From positions 1-38,135 of IMG/VR virus record IMGVR_UViG_3300025131_000151: a stretch of DNA of 38,135 bases. One strand, 5' to 3'. The translations under genes and the position numbers were made by a program. The notes beneath the pieces were generated by a model. It had not been told where the DNA came from, searched no databases, and was given only the letters and a program-made list of their open reading frames with translations. Shown here in pieces: positions 23,644 to 31,561 of this stretch. The stretch is from a virus. Numbering within the stretch: position 1 is the first letter of the stretch; each line of letters opens with the position of its first letter.

Positions 23644-24474
23644 TCACTGCTTAGGCCAAAAAAATCCCGCGGAGAGCGGCACCTCCATTTCCTGTTCGTG
23701 AAAACACTCTTTACATAAAAAATTCTCTACTAACCTAACTTGTGGAACTAGCTTGGGGTATAGATTTCTTAAATACCTTGAATCTTTCACGGGCATGGCC
23801 TCAACAAAATCGTCTATGTATTTTGGATCTGTCTCGTCATTAACTTTTGTTATAAAAGTATTTAACATCGAGGTAATTGCTTTCTCTTTGTCGTTGTTTG
23901 AAAGAAAGCGCTCGGACTCGCCGTCTAATAAACTAAGACCGACTGTTACACCGGATGTGGGAAGTTTAATATCAAATGTTTGTGTATTCTCATTAAAAAA
24001 GACGCCCTCTCTTTTTAAGAAAACAGAATCAAAACATTTATCGTTCAAAGTCGCGTTTTTTAGGTTGTAAGAAATTTCACTTGGAGTAAAACACTCTCGG
24101 CATGTAAGCGTGACATCGTACTGCTCGCCATAGCCAGAAATTCTGGCCGCTATCAAAATAGCGTTTCGATCTCCCACGAACAAAGTACTTGGATCAATAT
24201 CTTCGACCAGCAAGCTTTCTAGAAGCCTGTCCAGGGCAAGACCTTTTTTTAACAATGCATCTGAAGACAAAATGTCTTCGTCTTTGGCAGTCATAAATTT
24301 AATCTCTACCGTTTCTTGTTTGTGAAGCGGGTGACCTTCTAAATAAAACTTTCCCTGGGATGGTAGCTCGACAAACTCAGTTGGCACAGCAAAAGCCATG
24401 CTTGGAGCCGCGGCTGCAGGAGAAGAGGGCTGTGGGCCTTTATTCTGCCCTAAGCGCCTTTGGTTGTTTCTCAT
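23644..24474 (-). CDS. Baseplate hub/tail-assembly chaperone, gp26-like (T4_baseplate family)
   Basis: A 276-residue protein with the pattern of the T4 gp26-related family: ELPSQGKFY near residue 36, MTAKDEDIL (61-69), a helix, GDRNAILIAARISGYGEQY (101-119), and a CxxC pair at 125/128 matched by a second pair at 254/257. The four cysteines could bind zinc. An alanine/proline-rich N-terminal tail precedes residue 30. In T4 this protein helps build the central baseplate hub. The last sense codons contain seven T residues, see the site at 23656-23664. GAGAGG lies upstream of the ATG; the tube gene is 20 nt further upstream. Confidence 0.72.
   Translation of the reverse strand: MRNNQRRLGQNKGPQPSSPAAAAPSMAFAVPTEFVELPSQGKFYLEGHPLHKQETVEIKFMTAKDEDILSSDALLKKGLALDRLLESLLVEDIDPSTLFVGDRNAILIAARISGYGEQYDVTLTCRECFTPSEISYNLKNATLNDKCFDSVFLKREGVFFNENTQTFDIKLPTSGVTVGLSLLDGESERFLSNNDKEKAITSMLNTFITKVNDETDPKYIDDFVEAMPVKDSRYLRNLYPKLVPQVRLVENFLCKECFHEQEMEVPLSAGFFWPKQ
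23656..23664 (-). other. Candidate +1 translational frameshift site
   Basis: On the minus strand the gp26-like frame reads TTT TTT TGG just before CCT AAG CAG TGA. A phenylalanyl-tRNA on the second TTT can slip +1 onto another TTT and then read GGC CTA AGC, entering the frame of the small ORF at 23478-23639. The fused product would be about 331 aa. Confidence 0.45.
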
Positions 24475-24494
24475 CTAAACCTCTCTAAGATAAA

Positions 24495-25085
24495 TTAAGT
24501 TGCCAGCGGAATTTGCTGGGGGTTGTAGGTAGCGTAGTCGAATGTTATAGTAGCTGAGACCGTCACAAGATCTTCTTGGGCATAATCTAAAGCCCCAAAT
24601 TTAACTTGCGTGATAAAAGCATTTTTAAGAGTCCACTCTTCAACTACATTCGTGCTGTCAATAGCTCCTACAACTTCACCAGGATCTGAACCAGCTGGTA
24701 AGATAATGCCACCGCCATCGAGTTGTTTAATTCTAACTTCGCCGATGGTGCTTGTTGTGCCAACCTTAGTAATACCGGTAGTTAGAGCCGCCTCGTTGAC
24801 TGGAGCTACATACCCTGAATTGAGAAGCGCGGCATAAAATTTTGAACCAACATTAGGGTCGACCGCATCAATAAATTCCATCTGCACCGCTTCCCACTTT
24901 ACAATACCCGGAAAATTAAATTGATGGTTCAGAACTTGGTGCGTCTTTGACTCTATTTTATAAGTCGGCTTATCGGTTTTTTTACACATAAAAGTTAAAT
25001 TTCCAAGCTCTGAAAAATTAACCAAGAACCTAAATTGTCTTTTTGGCTGAAAGCCTCCGGGTCCTGTATCTGAAAAGAATGGCAT
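24495..25085 (-). CDS. Tail tube protein, gp19-like
   Basis: A 196-residue protein forming the inner tail tube. The N-terminal beta elements (FRFLVNF, LTFMCKKTDKPTYKIE, HQFNFPGIVKWEAVQMEFID) and C-terminal VSATITFDYA match the tube fold of contractile phages. The gene is immediately downstream of the sheath gene, as usual. AGGAG lies 10 nt before the ATG, and an ATTAGT-type late motif lies at 25111-25123. Confidence 0.88.
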   Translation of the reverse strand: MPFFSDTGPGGFQPKRQFRFLVNFSELGNLTFMCKKTDKPTYKIESKTHQVLNHQFNFPGIVKWEAVQMEFIDAVDPNVGSKFYAALLNSGYVAPVNEAALTTGITKVGTTSTIGEVRIKQLDGGGIILPAGSDPGEVVGAIDSTNVVEEWTLKNAFITQVKFGALDYAQEDLVTVSATITFDYATYNPQQIPLAT

Positions 25086-25110
25086 CTATTTAATCTCCTG
25101 TTACTACACT

Positions 25111-25123
25111 TATAATTAGTGTT
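25111..25123. promoter_or_regulatory. Late-region motif copy (ahead of tail tube)
   Basis: The minus strand reads AACACTAATTATA, the same frame of bases as copies at 28136 and 32149 apart from a T-to-A change. It stands 26 bp before the tube ATG. Confidence 0.4.
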
Positions 25124-25132
25124 TTGTTTATT

Positions 25133-28084
25133 TTAATCGTCAAAAGAAGCTCCACTTCTTGTAATAATAAAGTCTAGAGCGATAAACTCTACGGCTCGTG
25201 CCGGCTTCAAGAAAATCTTGGCGTAAAGAATATTTCTATCAACCAGATCTGGGGTAGTCGTACTATCGTCTAGCACTACTCTAAAGTCTGTTAGGCCTAG
25301 ACCAGCTTGTACTCCCTCTAAGAAGGGAATAATCTGACCGGTAAAGCGATCCCATGTAGACTGTACATTTTGATCGAACAAAACTCTAGAAGCGATTCTG
25401 GAAATCTCCTTCTTTAGGAAAATTAGAAGTCTTCTAACGTTAATCCTGTCCAAAGCAGACTGAGTCACTTGTAGGGTCTTCTGTCCGAAGATTACAATCC
25501 CTTCCGCAGGGAAGGAGGCAATCGGATTGATGTTGGCATCATAAAGTCTGTCTCTCTCGGCAGAAGTCAACCGCTGTCGTACGCCGACAACTGGCAGGCC
25601 TGCTGATCCTTCACTTAAGCCACCTCGCGTGAAGCCGGCCGGTGCAAACCAAACTGCCGACTTGCGCTGGGCGCTAGAGAAGGTACCAAGAGCGACAACA
25701 GAGGGCGGCACGTACAATAGCGCGTTCGTCCCTGTGTCACGAACTTTAACCCATGGGTAGAAAGCACAACCGTAACTCGAATTTATGTTCAAGTCCTTAA
25801 GGTTTGTAACCGTTGTTTCTACTGATCCGATGTTGTCCTCATCATTGCTTGTGTTCTCATGAGGAGGCACATATCCGCCTTCGAGGTCAATAATTGCCAG
25901 TGAGTCTGCTCTTTCTTCACATGCAGTGACTAACCGGCTATTGAGGCTATCGTTCGTGAGGCCGGGTATAGCGGCTACATCGAACTCTGCATAATCCGGA
26001 TCAGCAAGAACATCAATAGCCTTCTTAATGCTATAGTACGTGGAGTTGTTCACTTCTGTAGAAGCATCTCCCATGTACGAGTTTCTAAGCGGATCTTTTT
26101 CGGTAACGTCAAAGCCATCAAAACCACCGAACATAGGCGAAGTAAACTTCTTAAAGCCCACGCCCGACCCGGTTAAGATGAATGTGCTTCCGGACGCTGC
26201 GGTCCAAGAAGTACCTGCGGCGCGGGAGCCAGAAACCCAAACAGAGTGAGATGTGTCCTCTGCTGATGGCTTCACGTCGTCAAGGGTGAAAATCCACGAA
26301 TATTGTCTTTCGCTGTTCGAGCCTAGGCTAGTCGCGTCAAAAGCTGCTGGGCCACCTCGAAGTAGATCAATATTTGCATCATCGAATCTCTTTTTGCCTT
26401 TAATATTTGACTGATATCCAAAATAAGCCTTGGAGGCGATATTCAAGTCTCCCTCTGACGAAGAAGCTCTCAGTCTCGACGTCGGCCACTCTATTGAGGC
26501 CGTTAATGCATGCTTCCGCAGGTTCGGGGATGAGGCCAGGTGGTCGTGAAGAAAAAGCTTACCTGGCGGATGAGCCCGCAGGGAACCATCTGAAGCCCAG
26601 GTACCTTCAGCTAAGATCTCTACTGGAATCGACCCACTGCCGACAGCGTAGTTCAGGCCGGTATCAGTAATCAAGACCTCTTCAGTGATAGGCACTGTAG
26701 GGCCATAAACACCATAGGGGTTCATTCCAGCCGCATTTCCTTCTTTAACAATGGGGCTCATCTCGACTCTAATTATGCTAGAGCGGTTCTCGTCGTTTCC
26801 ATGCTCAAGAATTCTTTTGTTTGTCTCGTCATAGGTGTAATATCTATCACCGATAACACGACCAATGTAGTTCGCGGAAGTCGGGTCTAAGTTGCAGTTC
26901 GAGAATTGCTCTAGAATAACTGGTTTGCTATCTATATCGTAAGCGCTACGAACTTGGACTGTAAACGAACCATATCTATTAAAGTTGTCCGTTGGTACTT
27001 TAATATCTACGATTGATATTTTGTAATCTCTGTTTGCTTGCTCACCGCTATCTAATGCATGAAACTTAAACAGTTTTTCAGTATGACTGATTGGATTAAA
27101 CGCGCCGGCTGCGCTGCCTCTTAAGTCTTGAGAGATAAAGAAGCCAGTTTGGGCGGCCCGTGTGGCCTGCTTGTGATCCGACCAAACAACGCCGTCGTCG
27201 CCGTCTGCACCATTTTTCAAGCCAAGAATCACACCGAATATTGTGTCGGAGTCAGCTAACGGGCCGCTGGCGCCTTTGGACAACTTGCTATTTTCAGCTC
27301 TTTTGACATTGGATTCAAATGTCTCGCCAAGCCAATAGTTCTTGGTAGTTGTTACAACATCTCCATTCGTGGCTGTAGGGTCAGTATTGAATACTTTTCT
27401 AATAAAGGTGTCTGAGTCTCTTTCAAAATCAAATTGTGCGGTGTGCGCAATAGCGCCGGCGCCGTCCAAAACTTTAGCTGTGAACTTCATGCCGGCAGAA
27501 GATTCGATTAGAACCCCTGCTCCTTCTTTTGTCGTATTTCCGGATCCCCCATCAAGAGGCACTCTTGCAGTGCCGGAAAGGGTGACTGCACCTTCTTGGA
27601 CATACCAAATCGCTGCTAGCGTTCCAGTCACAGGGGTGACTGTTGACGCCGAAGGAATAAGAAACAAGCCATATGCTCCGCCGTTGCCGCTGAGCGAGCC
27701 AGTAGCTAGCTCGTTATCAGTGGACCAGCCTGCTTGAGGCGCTGCTCCGGCTGCCGCATTGCTTGCTTTCTCTCCCAATATACGATAAACAGTGCAAGGA
27801 GAATTATTTCTAAGCCAAGCCTTTACCGCATATGCTGCATACGTGGGAGCAGTCATCTCAGCAGTACGCCAAATGTCGCCAGATGCGTTACCGGGGGCCG
27901 GCTCGCCAAAAAGCTTTACAAATTCCTTATAAGAGTCGACTTTTACTGGGCGCATGCCCGGGCCTTTTTTAAAACGGCCTACAACAACAGGACCCATTCT
28001 TTCCGGAAGGGCCGGGATCCCTGATTCATCAATTTCGTCTATGAAGACTCCAGGTGAAACAAATTTAAACTTATCGACTGACAT
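25133..28084 (-). CDS. Tail sheath protein, gp18-like
   Basis: The contractile sheath protein, 983 aa, longer than T4 gp18 (659). The N-terminus (VSPGVFIDEIDESG) and MGPVVVGRFKKGP are typical. The C-terminal domain contains FPAEGIVIFGQKTLQ, split by turns, then INVRRLLIFLKKEISRIA and LVDRNILYAKIFLKPARAVEFI, the conserved region that links subunits. The middle third is Gly/Ser/Thr-rich and probably forms surface insertions on the outside of the tail. AAGGAG lies 9 nt before the ATG. It is the largest virion gene seen. Confidence 0.93.
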   Translation of the reverse strand: MSVDKFKFVSPGVFIDEIDESGIPALPERMGPVVVGRFKKGPGMRPVKVDSYKEFVKLFGEPAPGNASGDIWRTAEMTAPTYAAYAVKAWLRNNSPCTVYRILGEKASNAAAGAAPQAGWSTDNELATGSLSGNGGAYGLFLIPSASTVTPVTGTLAAIWYVQEGAVTLSGTARVPLDGGSGNTTKEGAGVLIESSAGMKFTAKVLDGAGAIAHTAQFDFERDSDTFIRKVFNTDPTATNGDVVTTTKNYWLGETFESNVKRAENSKLSKGASGPLADSDTIFGVILGLKNGADGDDGVVWSDHKQATRAAQTGFFISQDLRGSAAGAFNPISHTEKLFKFHALDSGEQANRDYKISIVDIKVPTDNFNRYGSFTVQVRSAYDIDSKPVILEQFSNCNLDPTSANYIGRVIGDRYYTYDETNKRILEHGNDENRSSIIRVEMSPIVKEGNAAGMNPYGVYGPTVPITEEVLITDTGLNYAVGSGSIPVEILAEGTWASDGSLRAHPPGKLFLHDHLASSPNLRKHALTASIEWPTSRLRASSSEGDLNIASKAYFGYQSNIKGKKRFDDANIDLLRGGPAAFDATSLGSNSERQYSWIFTLDDVKPSAEDTSHSVWVSGSRAAGTSWTAASGSTFILTGSGVGFKKFTSPMFGGFDGFDVTEKDPLRNSYMGDASTEVNNSTYYSIKKAIDVLADPDYAEFDVAAIPGLTNDSLNSRLVTACEERADSLAIIDLEGGYVPPHENTSNDEDNIGSVETTVTNLKDLNINSSYGCAFYPWVKVRDTGTNALLYVPPSVVALGTFSSAQRKSAVWFAPAGFTRGGLSEGSAGLPVVGVRQRLTSAERDRLYDANINPIASFPAEGIVIFGQKTLQVTQSALDRINVRRLLIFLKKEISRIASRVLFDQNVQSTWDRFTGQIIPFLEGVQAGLGLTDFRVVLDDSTTTPDLVDRNILYAKIFLKPARAVEFIALDFIITRSGASFDD

Positions 28085-28135
28085 GCTCGGTGCTCCTTAA
28101 ATATAAGTTAGCTCAAAATTCATGAACTTTTTCTT

Positions 28136-28149
28136 TAATAAATAGTGTT
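28136..28149. promoter_or_regulatory. Late-region motif copy (ahead of sheath)
   Basis: The minus strand reads AACACTATTTATTA, preceded by a perfect 7-bp hairpin at 28147-28163 (GTTTGTA, 3-nt loop, TACAAAC). It lies about 50 bp before the sheath ATG. Confidence 0.45.
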
Positions 28150-28167
28150 TGTAAACTACAAACTCCT

Positions 28168-29025
28168 TTAAAATCTAAATTCTCCATCTTCATCTTGCAC
28201 AACTATTCGTTCACGCGCAAATCGTATCTCAACTGCGTTTTCTCTGCGCACCACACGAGGCTGCTTTTGATTCTTCCCGTCGCCTATCAAATATCCGAAA
28301 ACATCAAGCTTAATTGTTGTTTCATATTTTCTTTCTTCGGTTTTGTAACTTGAAATATTATTTGCTATATTGTACTTTTGACCAATAAAAGCTTCATACT
28401 GGTTTGAGTTGTGTTCTATTAAAACCCGGGTATGAGCATTTGATATTCTTATAAATGGAGCTAGTAAATCATTCATTTGCTCTTGGTACTCTGTCCTCAA
28501 TACAATATCATATCCAACTTTAACATAAATTGGTATTGGGATAGTTATTGTTTCATAAACAATCTTACTGTTTTTCCCTCCTTTTCCTCGATAAAGAGGA
28601 AAATTCTTCTGGCTTCTGCGGCGGTATGAGTCAGCATTGGCAAAATTACGAGTTTTATCCTGCTGTATCACCTTATTTATGGTTAAGAAGCCGCCTTTAA
28701 GGTCGTTGACCGGGTCCAGCTTTGAAAACGGAATTACGCGGCTCTTCTCGTCTTTTTCAACAGAAGTTCTCTCCATTGAAATCACTGGTAAAATTATCAT
28801 TCCGCTAGCGTCTCTATTAATATCGTCATTCTTTATATTGTGTGCCCGTTCAGATCCAGCCCAAATTACTGGTGCTTTCTTGAAACCTTTGTTGGTGGTC
28901 GTGTGCAGGTTCATTGATTCATCGACAAATTTGTAAGCTGCAAAATCAACATCCTCTAAAGTAGAATTAAATCTCGCTACATCTCTAGAAGTTTCTTCTT
29001 CGCTTATCGAGCCTTTATGAGCCAT
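28168..29025 (-). CDS. Tail sheath terminator/stabiliser-like protein (gp15-like)
   Basis: A 285-residue protein directly upstream of the sheath gene. The segment TIPIPIYVKVGYDIVLRTEY, followed by QEQMNDLLAPFIR, resembles the T4 gp15 core, where a beta strand is followed by an R-Y/E motif and the LPYF helix. gp15 caps the sheath and tube at the neck. The N-terminal third is polar and probably extended. It overlaps the gp14-like gene by 11 nt. The T4 match is by pattern and gene order only. Confidence 0.65.
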   Translation of the reverse strand: MAHKGSISEEETSRDVARFNSTLEDVDFAAYKFVDESMNLHTTTNKGFKKAPVIWAGSERAHNIKNDDINRDASGMIILPVISMERTSVEKDEKSRVIPFSKLDPVNDLKGGFLTINKVIQQDKTRNFANADSYRRRSQKNFPLYRGKGGKNSKIVYETITIPIPIYVKVGYDIVLRTEYQEQMNDLLAPFIRISNAHTRVLIEHNSNQYEAFIGQKYNIANNISSYKTEERKYETTIKLDVFGYLIGDGKNQKQPRVVRRENAVEIRFARERIVVQDEDGEFRF

Positions 29026-29509
29026 CGAACATTCCCTCTCTTGCTCTTATGCACTCTGCTGAAATTTCTATTCTGCGATCTGCTTGGCCAAACAACTCTT
29101 TTGGCTCTTTTAAACTAACGATCTCGTAATAGGCTTCTCCGTAAGAAACAAAATCACCTTCTCGGACAAACAAATCTTGGTCTTCGGTAAGGCGCCTTTT
29201 ATGAAAATGAATTGTTAGTTTGGTTGACTTATCAACACCATATTTGTCCGTTGCTGTTTCTTGCCCTTTAAAATCTACTAAAGCGTTAACGCGCACTGGA
29301 GGCAAGAAAGACTTAACCACGGCCTCGTTGTATAGGGGGTGAAAATTTGTGTGCTCCAAATCAACTGGGAAATATGCGATGACCTGGCCTATAACTCTCT
29401 CAATGAGTTCGTCATTAAACTGCTTAACCAAGTTTCTTTCTTTTTCTCCCAAAAACAAAGGAGGAGGAGGAGATTTAGGTTGTGACCATTTATTTTTTTC
29501 GCTAGGCAT
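29015..29509 (-). CDS. Neck / head-completion protein (gp14-like)
   Basis: A 164-residue protein. After a proline-rich N-terminus it has VIAYFPVDLEHTNFHPLYNE, split by turns, then LTIHFHKRRLTEDQDLFVREGDFV and YYEIVSLKEP. This is the beta-rich head-tail connector pattern seen in T4 gp14-type neck proteins. AAGGA lies 9 nt before the ATG and overlaps the end of the gp13-like gene. Gene order between the gp13-like and gp15-like genes supports the call. Confidence 0.6.
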   Translation of the reverse strand: MPSEKNKWSQPKSPPPPLFLGEKERNLVKQFNDELIERVIGQVIAYFPVDLEHTNFHPLYNEAVVKSFLPPVRVNALVDFKGQETATDKYGVDKSTKLTIHFHKRRLTEDQDLFVREGDFVSYGEAYYEIVSLKEPKELFGQADRRIEISAECIRAREGMFDGS

Positions 29510-29515
29510 GTGATA

Positions 29516-30793
29516 TTATCCTTGATAAATAAAGTATGGATAAAGTTTAACGGTATCTTTGGTGTTGTTAACCATATTCTTTTGAATTTCTGTAATTTTT
29601 TCGTATGTTAGCTCGTCTAGGACTTTCTGTAGCTCCTCTCTGAGTGTTTTTTGTTCTGCAGCGGCTTCGCTCAAGAGAGCGGCGCCGTTTAAAGTTACAT
29701 TGTTGCCAGGGATTGGTATAGCGCCAAATTTTGATCTAATCTGACCTAACGTCTCTTTTGCAACAGCTAAAGCAAATCTCCTTATCCATTGTTTGCCTAT
29801 AGAGTTAATATTTTTATACGGAATATTCGCCAGTGGCAAAGTGTTCATGTTATTAACGCCTGCGACACCATTCTTCCTATCAGCTTGTTCGTCCCACGGT
29901 TCTTGTTCCGCTGTAAACTCAATCCACATTGTATCTGGAGAAACAGTGCCAGGTATTGGGTATATTCTTAAATTGTTGTTTTTTATCTCATATGAGTAAT
30001 GTGAGTTTCTAGTATAAATCGCGTCTTCGTAAGCCTGAGCCTGTAATTTGTTTTGCCATGGCGGAATAACTTCAAAAGTTGAATCGTCCGCGAACATACC
30101 ATATGTCGACATATTACCAACAGCATTCATGCCACCATAATACCCATAGAATCTCCACATGGCATGAGGTGTTTTGTAATATACTCTTCGTATTGTTACT
30201 TTGTTGTTGCCAACTTTATTATAGAAAGCTTCGTCAGAATCAGTGGCAGAACTAGAAATGATTGTTTGCAAATCGTAATCTTGCTGAGATTCTACAAGAG
30301 AAAAAGATGCAGAATAAATAGGTACTGTGCCTCCAATACCAGCAACAGTGCTGGCTTGGTCCATAATTCTCTTATTGTAGCCAAACTCAAACTTTGGATA
30401 TTTCAATTCAACCTGGCTTCCAGAGTTTATATCTGTTCTTTGCCCATCAGAGTCAAAAGTTCCGGTTGTAGCACCAAGGGAGCTGTGGAGTATGTTCTTT
30501 GATTGGTGAACATTCACAATGTAAGAGTACTCTAAAACCGCTTCTTCATAAGCAGAATATATATTCTTTTCGTTTAGCTCTATGTCTAAGACGTCTCCGC
30601 CTAACTTACGAAACGTAAAAGTTACTTGTTCTACGGCGCCAGTAACAAAGCTAGCATCGTATAAATCAGAAGAAGTATCAGCATATAAACCGTAGGGGTA
30701 GTTTGATGTTGTACTGGCAACAGAATAAGATCCTGTGGAGTTCAGCACTGATGTTGAAGCCTGAGAACTCGGTGTTAAAGTCGGTGTCGCCAT
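29516..30793 (-). CDS. Neck protein (gp13-like) candidate
   Basis: A 425-residue virion protein. The N-terminal 40 residues are Ser/Thr-rich. The segment FRKLGGDVLDIELNEKNIYS, then AYEEAVLEYSYIVN (about residues 61-95), is characteristic of neck or head-completion proteins next to capsid genes in T4-like marine phages. The beta-rich middle and a C-terminal helical part (LGQIRSKFGAI, then a long EELQKVLDELTYEKITEIQK helix) end in YPYFIYQG. AGGAG lies upstream of the ATG. The precise T4 equivalent is uncertain. Confidence 0.6.
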   Translation of the reverse strand: MATPTLTPSSQASTSVLNSTGSYSVASTTSNYPYGLYADTSSDLYDASFVTGAVEQVTFTFRKLGGDVLDIELNEKNIYSAYEEAVLEYSYIVNVHQSKNILHSSLGATTGTFDSDGQRTDINSGSQVELKYPKFEFGYNKRIMDQASTVAGIGGTVPIYSASFSLVESQQDYDLQTIISSSATDSDEAFYNKVGNNKVTIRRVYYKTPHAMWRFYGYYGGMNAVGNMSTYGMFADDSTFEVIPPWQNKLQAQAYEDAIYTRNSHYSYEIKNNNLRIYPIPGTVSPDTMWIEFTAEQEPWDEQADRKNGVAGVNNMNTLPLANIPYKNINSIGKQWIRRFALAVAKETLGQIRSKFGAIPIPGNNVTLNGAALLSEAAAEQKTLREELQKVLDELTYEKITEIQKNMVNNTKDTVKLYPYFIYQG

Positions 30794-30811
30794 TCATGTG
30801 GTCTCCTGTCA

Positions 30812-30825
30812 CTATAATTAGTTAG
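30812..30825. promoter_or_regulatory. Late-region motif copy with inverted repeat (ahead of gp13-like gene)
   Basis: The minus strand reads CTAACTAATTATAG. It forms one arm of an 8-bp inverted repeat (30815-30822 with 30832-30839). Confidence 0.4.
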
Positions 30826-30843
30826 GAGATGACTAATTAGCCT

Positions 30844-31194
30844 TCAGTCTTTTTTAGACTTACGCCGCGAACTAGTTTTTTTGCCTTTGCTTTTTTCTTC
30901 GGAAGAAGAAATTGCATCTTGGGTTGCCTGTGCCACATCTTCAACGACATCTTCAACAACCTCTGCTACATCTTTAACAACGTCGACGACAGTCTCTACA
31001 ACGGCCTCAACAACCTCTGCGGTGGTTTCAGCGACAGTCTCAACGACCTCTGCGGCTGCTTCGACTACGTCCTCGGCAACATCTGCTACGCTTCCGGCAA
31101 CAACGCCTGCCGCGGCCTTGGCTCTAGCTAGTGGGTGGCTAGCATATTTTCTAGCGTATTTAGTTGAATTAATTATTTTTCGTTTCTTGCCCAT
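30844..31194 (-). CDS. Lysine-flanked amphipathic-helix repeat protein
   Basis: A 116-residue protein of unusual composition. Residues 1-28 are basic (MGKKRKIINSTKYARKYASH). Residues 30-94 are an almost continuous run of Val, Ala, Glu and Asp in a 3-4 residue rhythm (AEVVETVAE, AEVVEAVVE, AEVVEDVVE), predicted to be one long amphipathic helix. The last 20 residues are Lys/Ser/Arg-rich. There is no known family. The design recalls apolipoprotein/synuclein-type or LEA-type helices. It lies between the neck and capsid genes with AGGAG before the ATG, so an internal head protein, a DNA-condensing or a membrane-binding role are all possible. Confidence 0.85.
   Translation of the reverse strand: MGKKRKIINSTKYARKYASHPLARAKAAAGVVAGSVADVAEDVVEAAAEVVETVAETTAEVVEAVVETVVDVVKDVAEVVEDVVEDVAQATQDAISSSEEKSKGKKTSSRRKSKKD
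30905..31107 (-). repeat. Low-complexity coding repeat of the amphipathic helix
   Basis: The DNA shows repeated GAGGTTGTTGAG and GTCGTAGACGTT-like units encoding residues 30-94 of the helix protein. Units are diverged by synonymous changes, which argues for selection on the protein pattern, not recent slippage. Confidence 0.7.
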
Positions 31195-31215
31195 GATGTA
31201 AGTCTCCTATGACTT

Positions 31216-31227
31216 AAGTAAATAGTT
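31216..31227. promoter_or_regulatory. Late-region motif copy (ahead of helix-repeat gene)
   Basis: The minus strand reads AACTATTTACTT, about 20 bp upstream of the ATG at 31194. It is the weakest match to the family because C replaces T in TTTAC. Confidence 0.35.
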
Positions 31228-31286
31228 GTTCATAAAGTTAAAATCTCAAAAATTACCCTCGAAAAAAATTTGAGAATATGCGATTT

Positions 31287-31439
31287 TTAAAGTTCTTCTC
31301 TCTCCGAGAGATCCTTAAAACATTTTATAGTGTTTTCCACAAAATCATAATAATGTGCTCGAAGTTTATTGTGGGCCTCTTGAATTTCTTTAATCTGTAC
31401 TTGAAGCTCTTGAATTTTTATTTCCATCTGATCAGACAT
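31287..31439 (-). CDS. Small coiled-coil protein (50 aa)
   Basis: Starts ATG at 31439 and stops TAA at 31287. AGGAGG lies 5 nt before the ATG, and an extended -10 promoter (31465-31473) lies just above it, so the gene is well supported despite its length. The product begins MSDQMEIKIQELQVQ, a heptad-like helix, and continues to a Tyr/Phe/Cys segment and SEREEL. It has no hydrophobic segment. A role as a capsid or assembly factor is suggested only by its location between the decoration gene and the helix-repeat gene. Confidence 0.8.
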   Translation of the reverse strand: MSDQMEIKIQELQVQIKEIQEAHNKLRAHYYDFVENTIKCFKDLSEREEL

Positions 31440-31464
31440 AATAACCTCCTATCTGGTTAACCAC

Positions 31465-31473
31465 ATTATAACA
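31465..31473 (-). promoter_or_regulatory. Extended -10 promoter for the small coiled-coil gene
   Basis: The minus strand reads TGTTATAAT: TG-N-TATAAT exactly, with a poor -35 (TTTCAA at 17 bp). It is placed just after the terminator at 31501-31523, with an expected start near 31458. Confidence 0.6.
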
Positions 31474-31494
31474 CAACACGCAAGCTTTTGAAAC

Positions 31495-31523
31495 AAAAAA
31501 CCCCCAACCGATTTGGTTGGGGG
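31495..31523 (-). terminator. Intrinsic terminator after the decoration gene
   Basis: Perfect 9-bp stem CCCCCAACC / GGTTGGGGG with a 5-nt loop, followed on the minus strand by TTTTTTG. A plus-strand TTTT also follows, so it may act in both directions. Confidence 0.9.
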
Positions 31524-31561
31524 TTTTGATTAATAGCTTGATAACTATCAGTTATTAAGTA

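Noticed and set aside
30881-31201. Plus-strand Thr/Ser/Ala repeat frame (106 residues)
   Set aside because: It is the antisense image of the amphipathic helix repeat; no ribosome site ahead of it.
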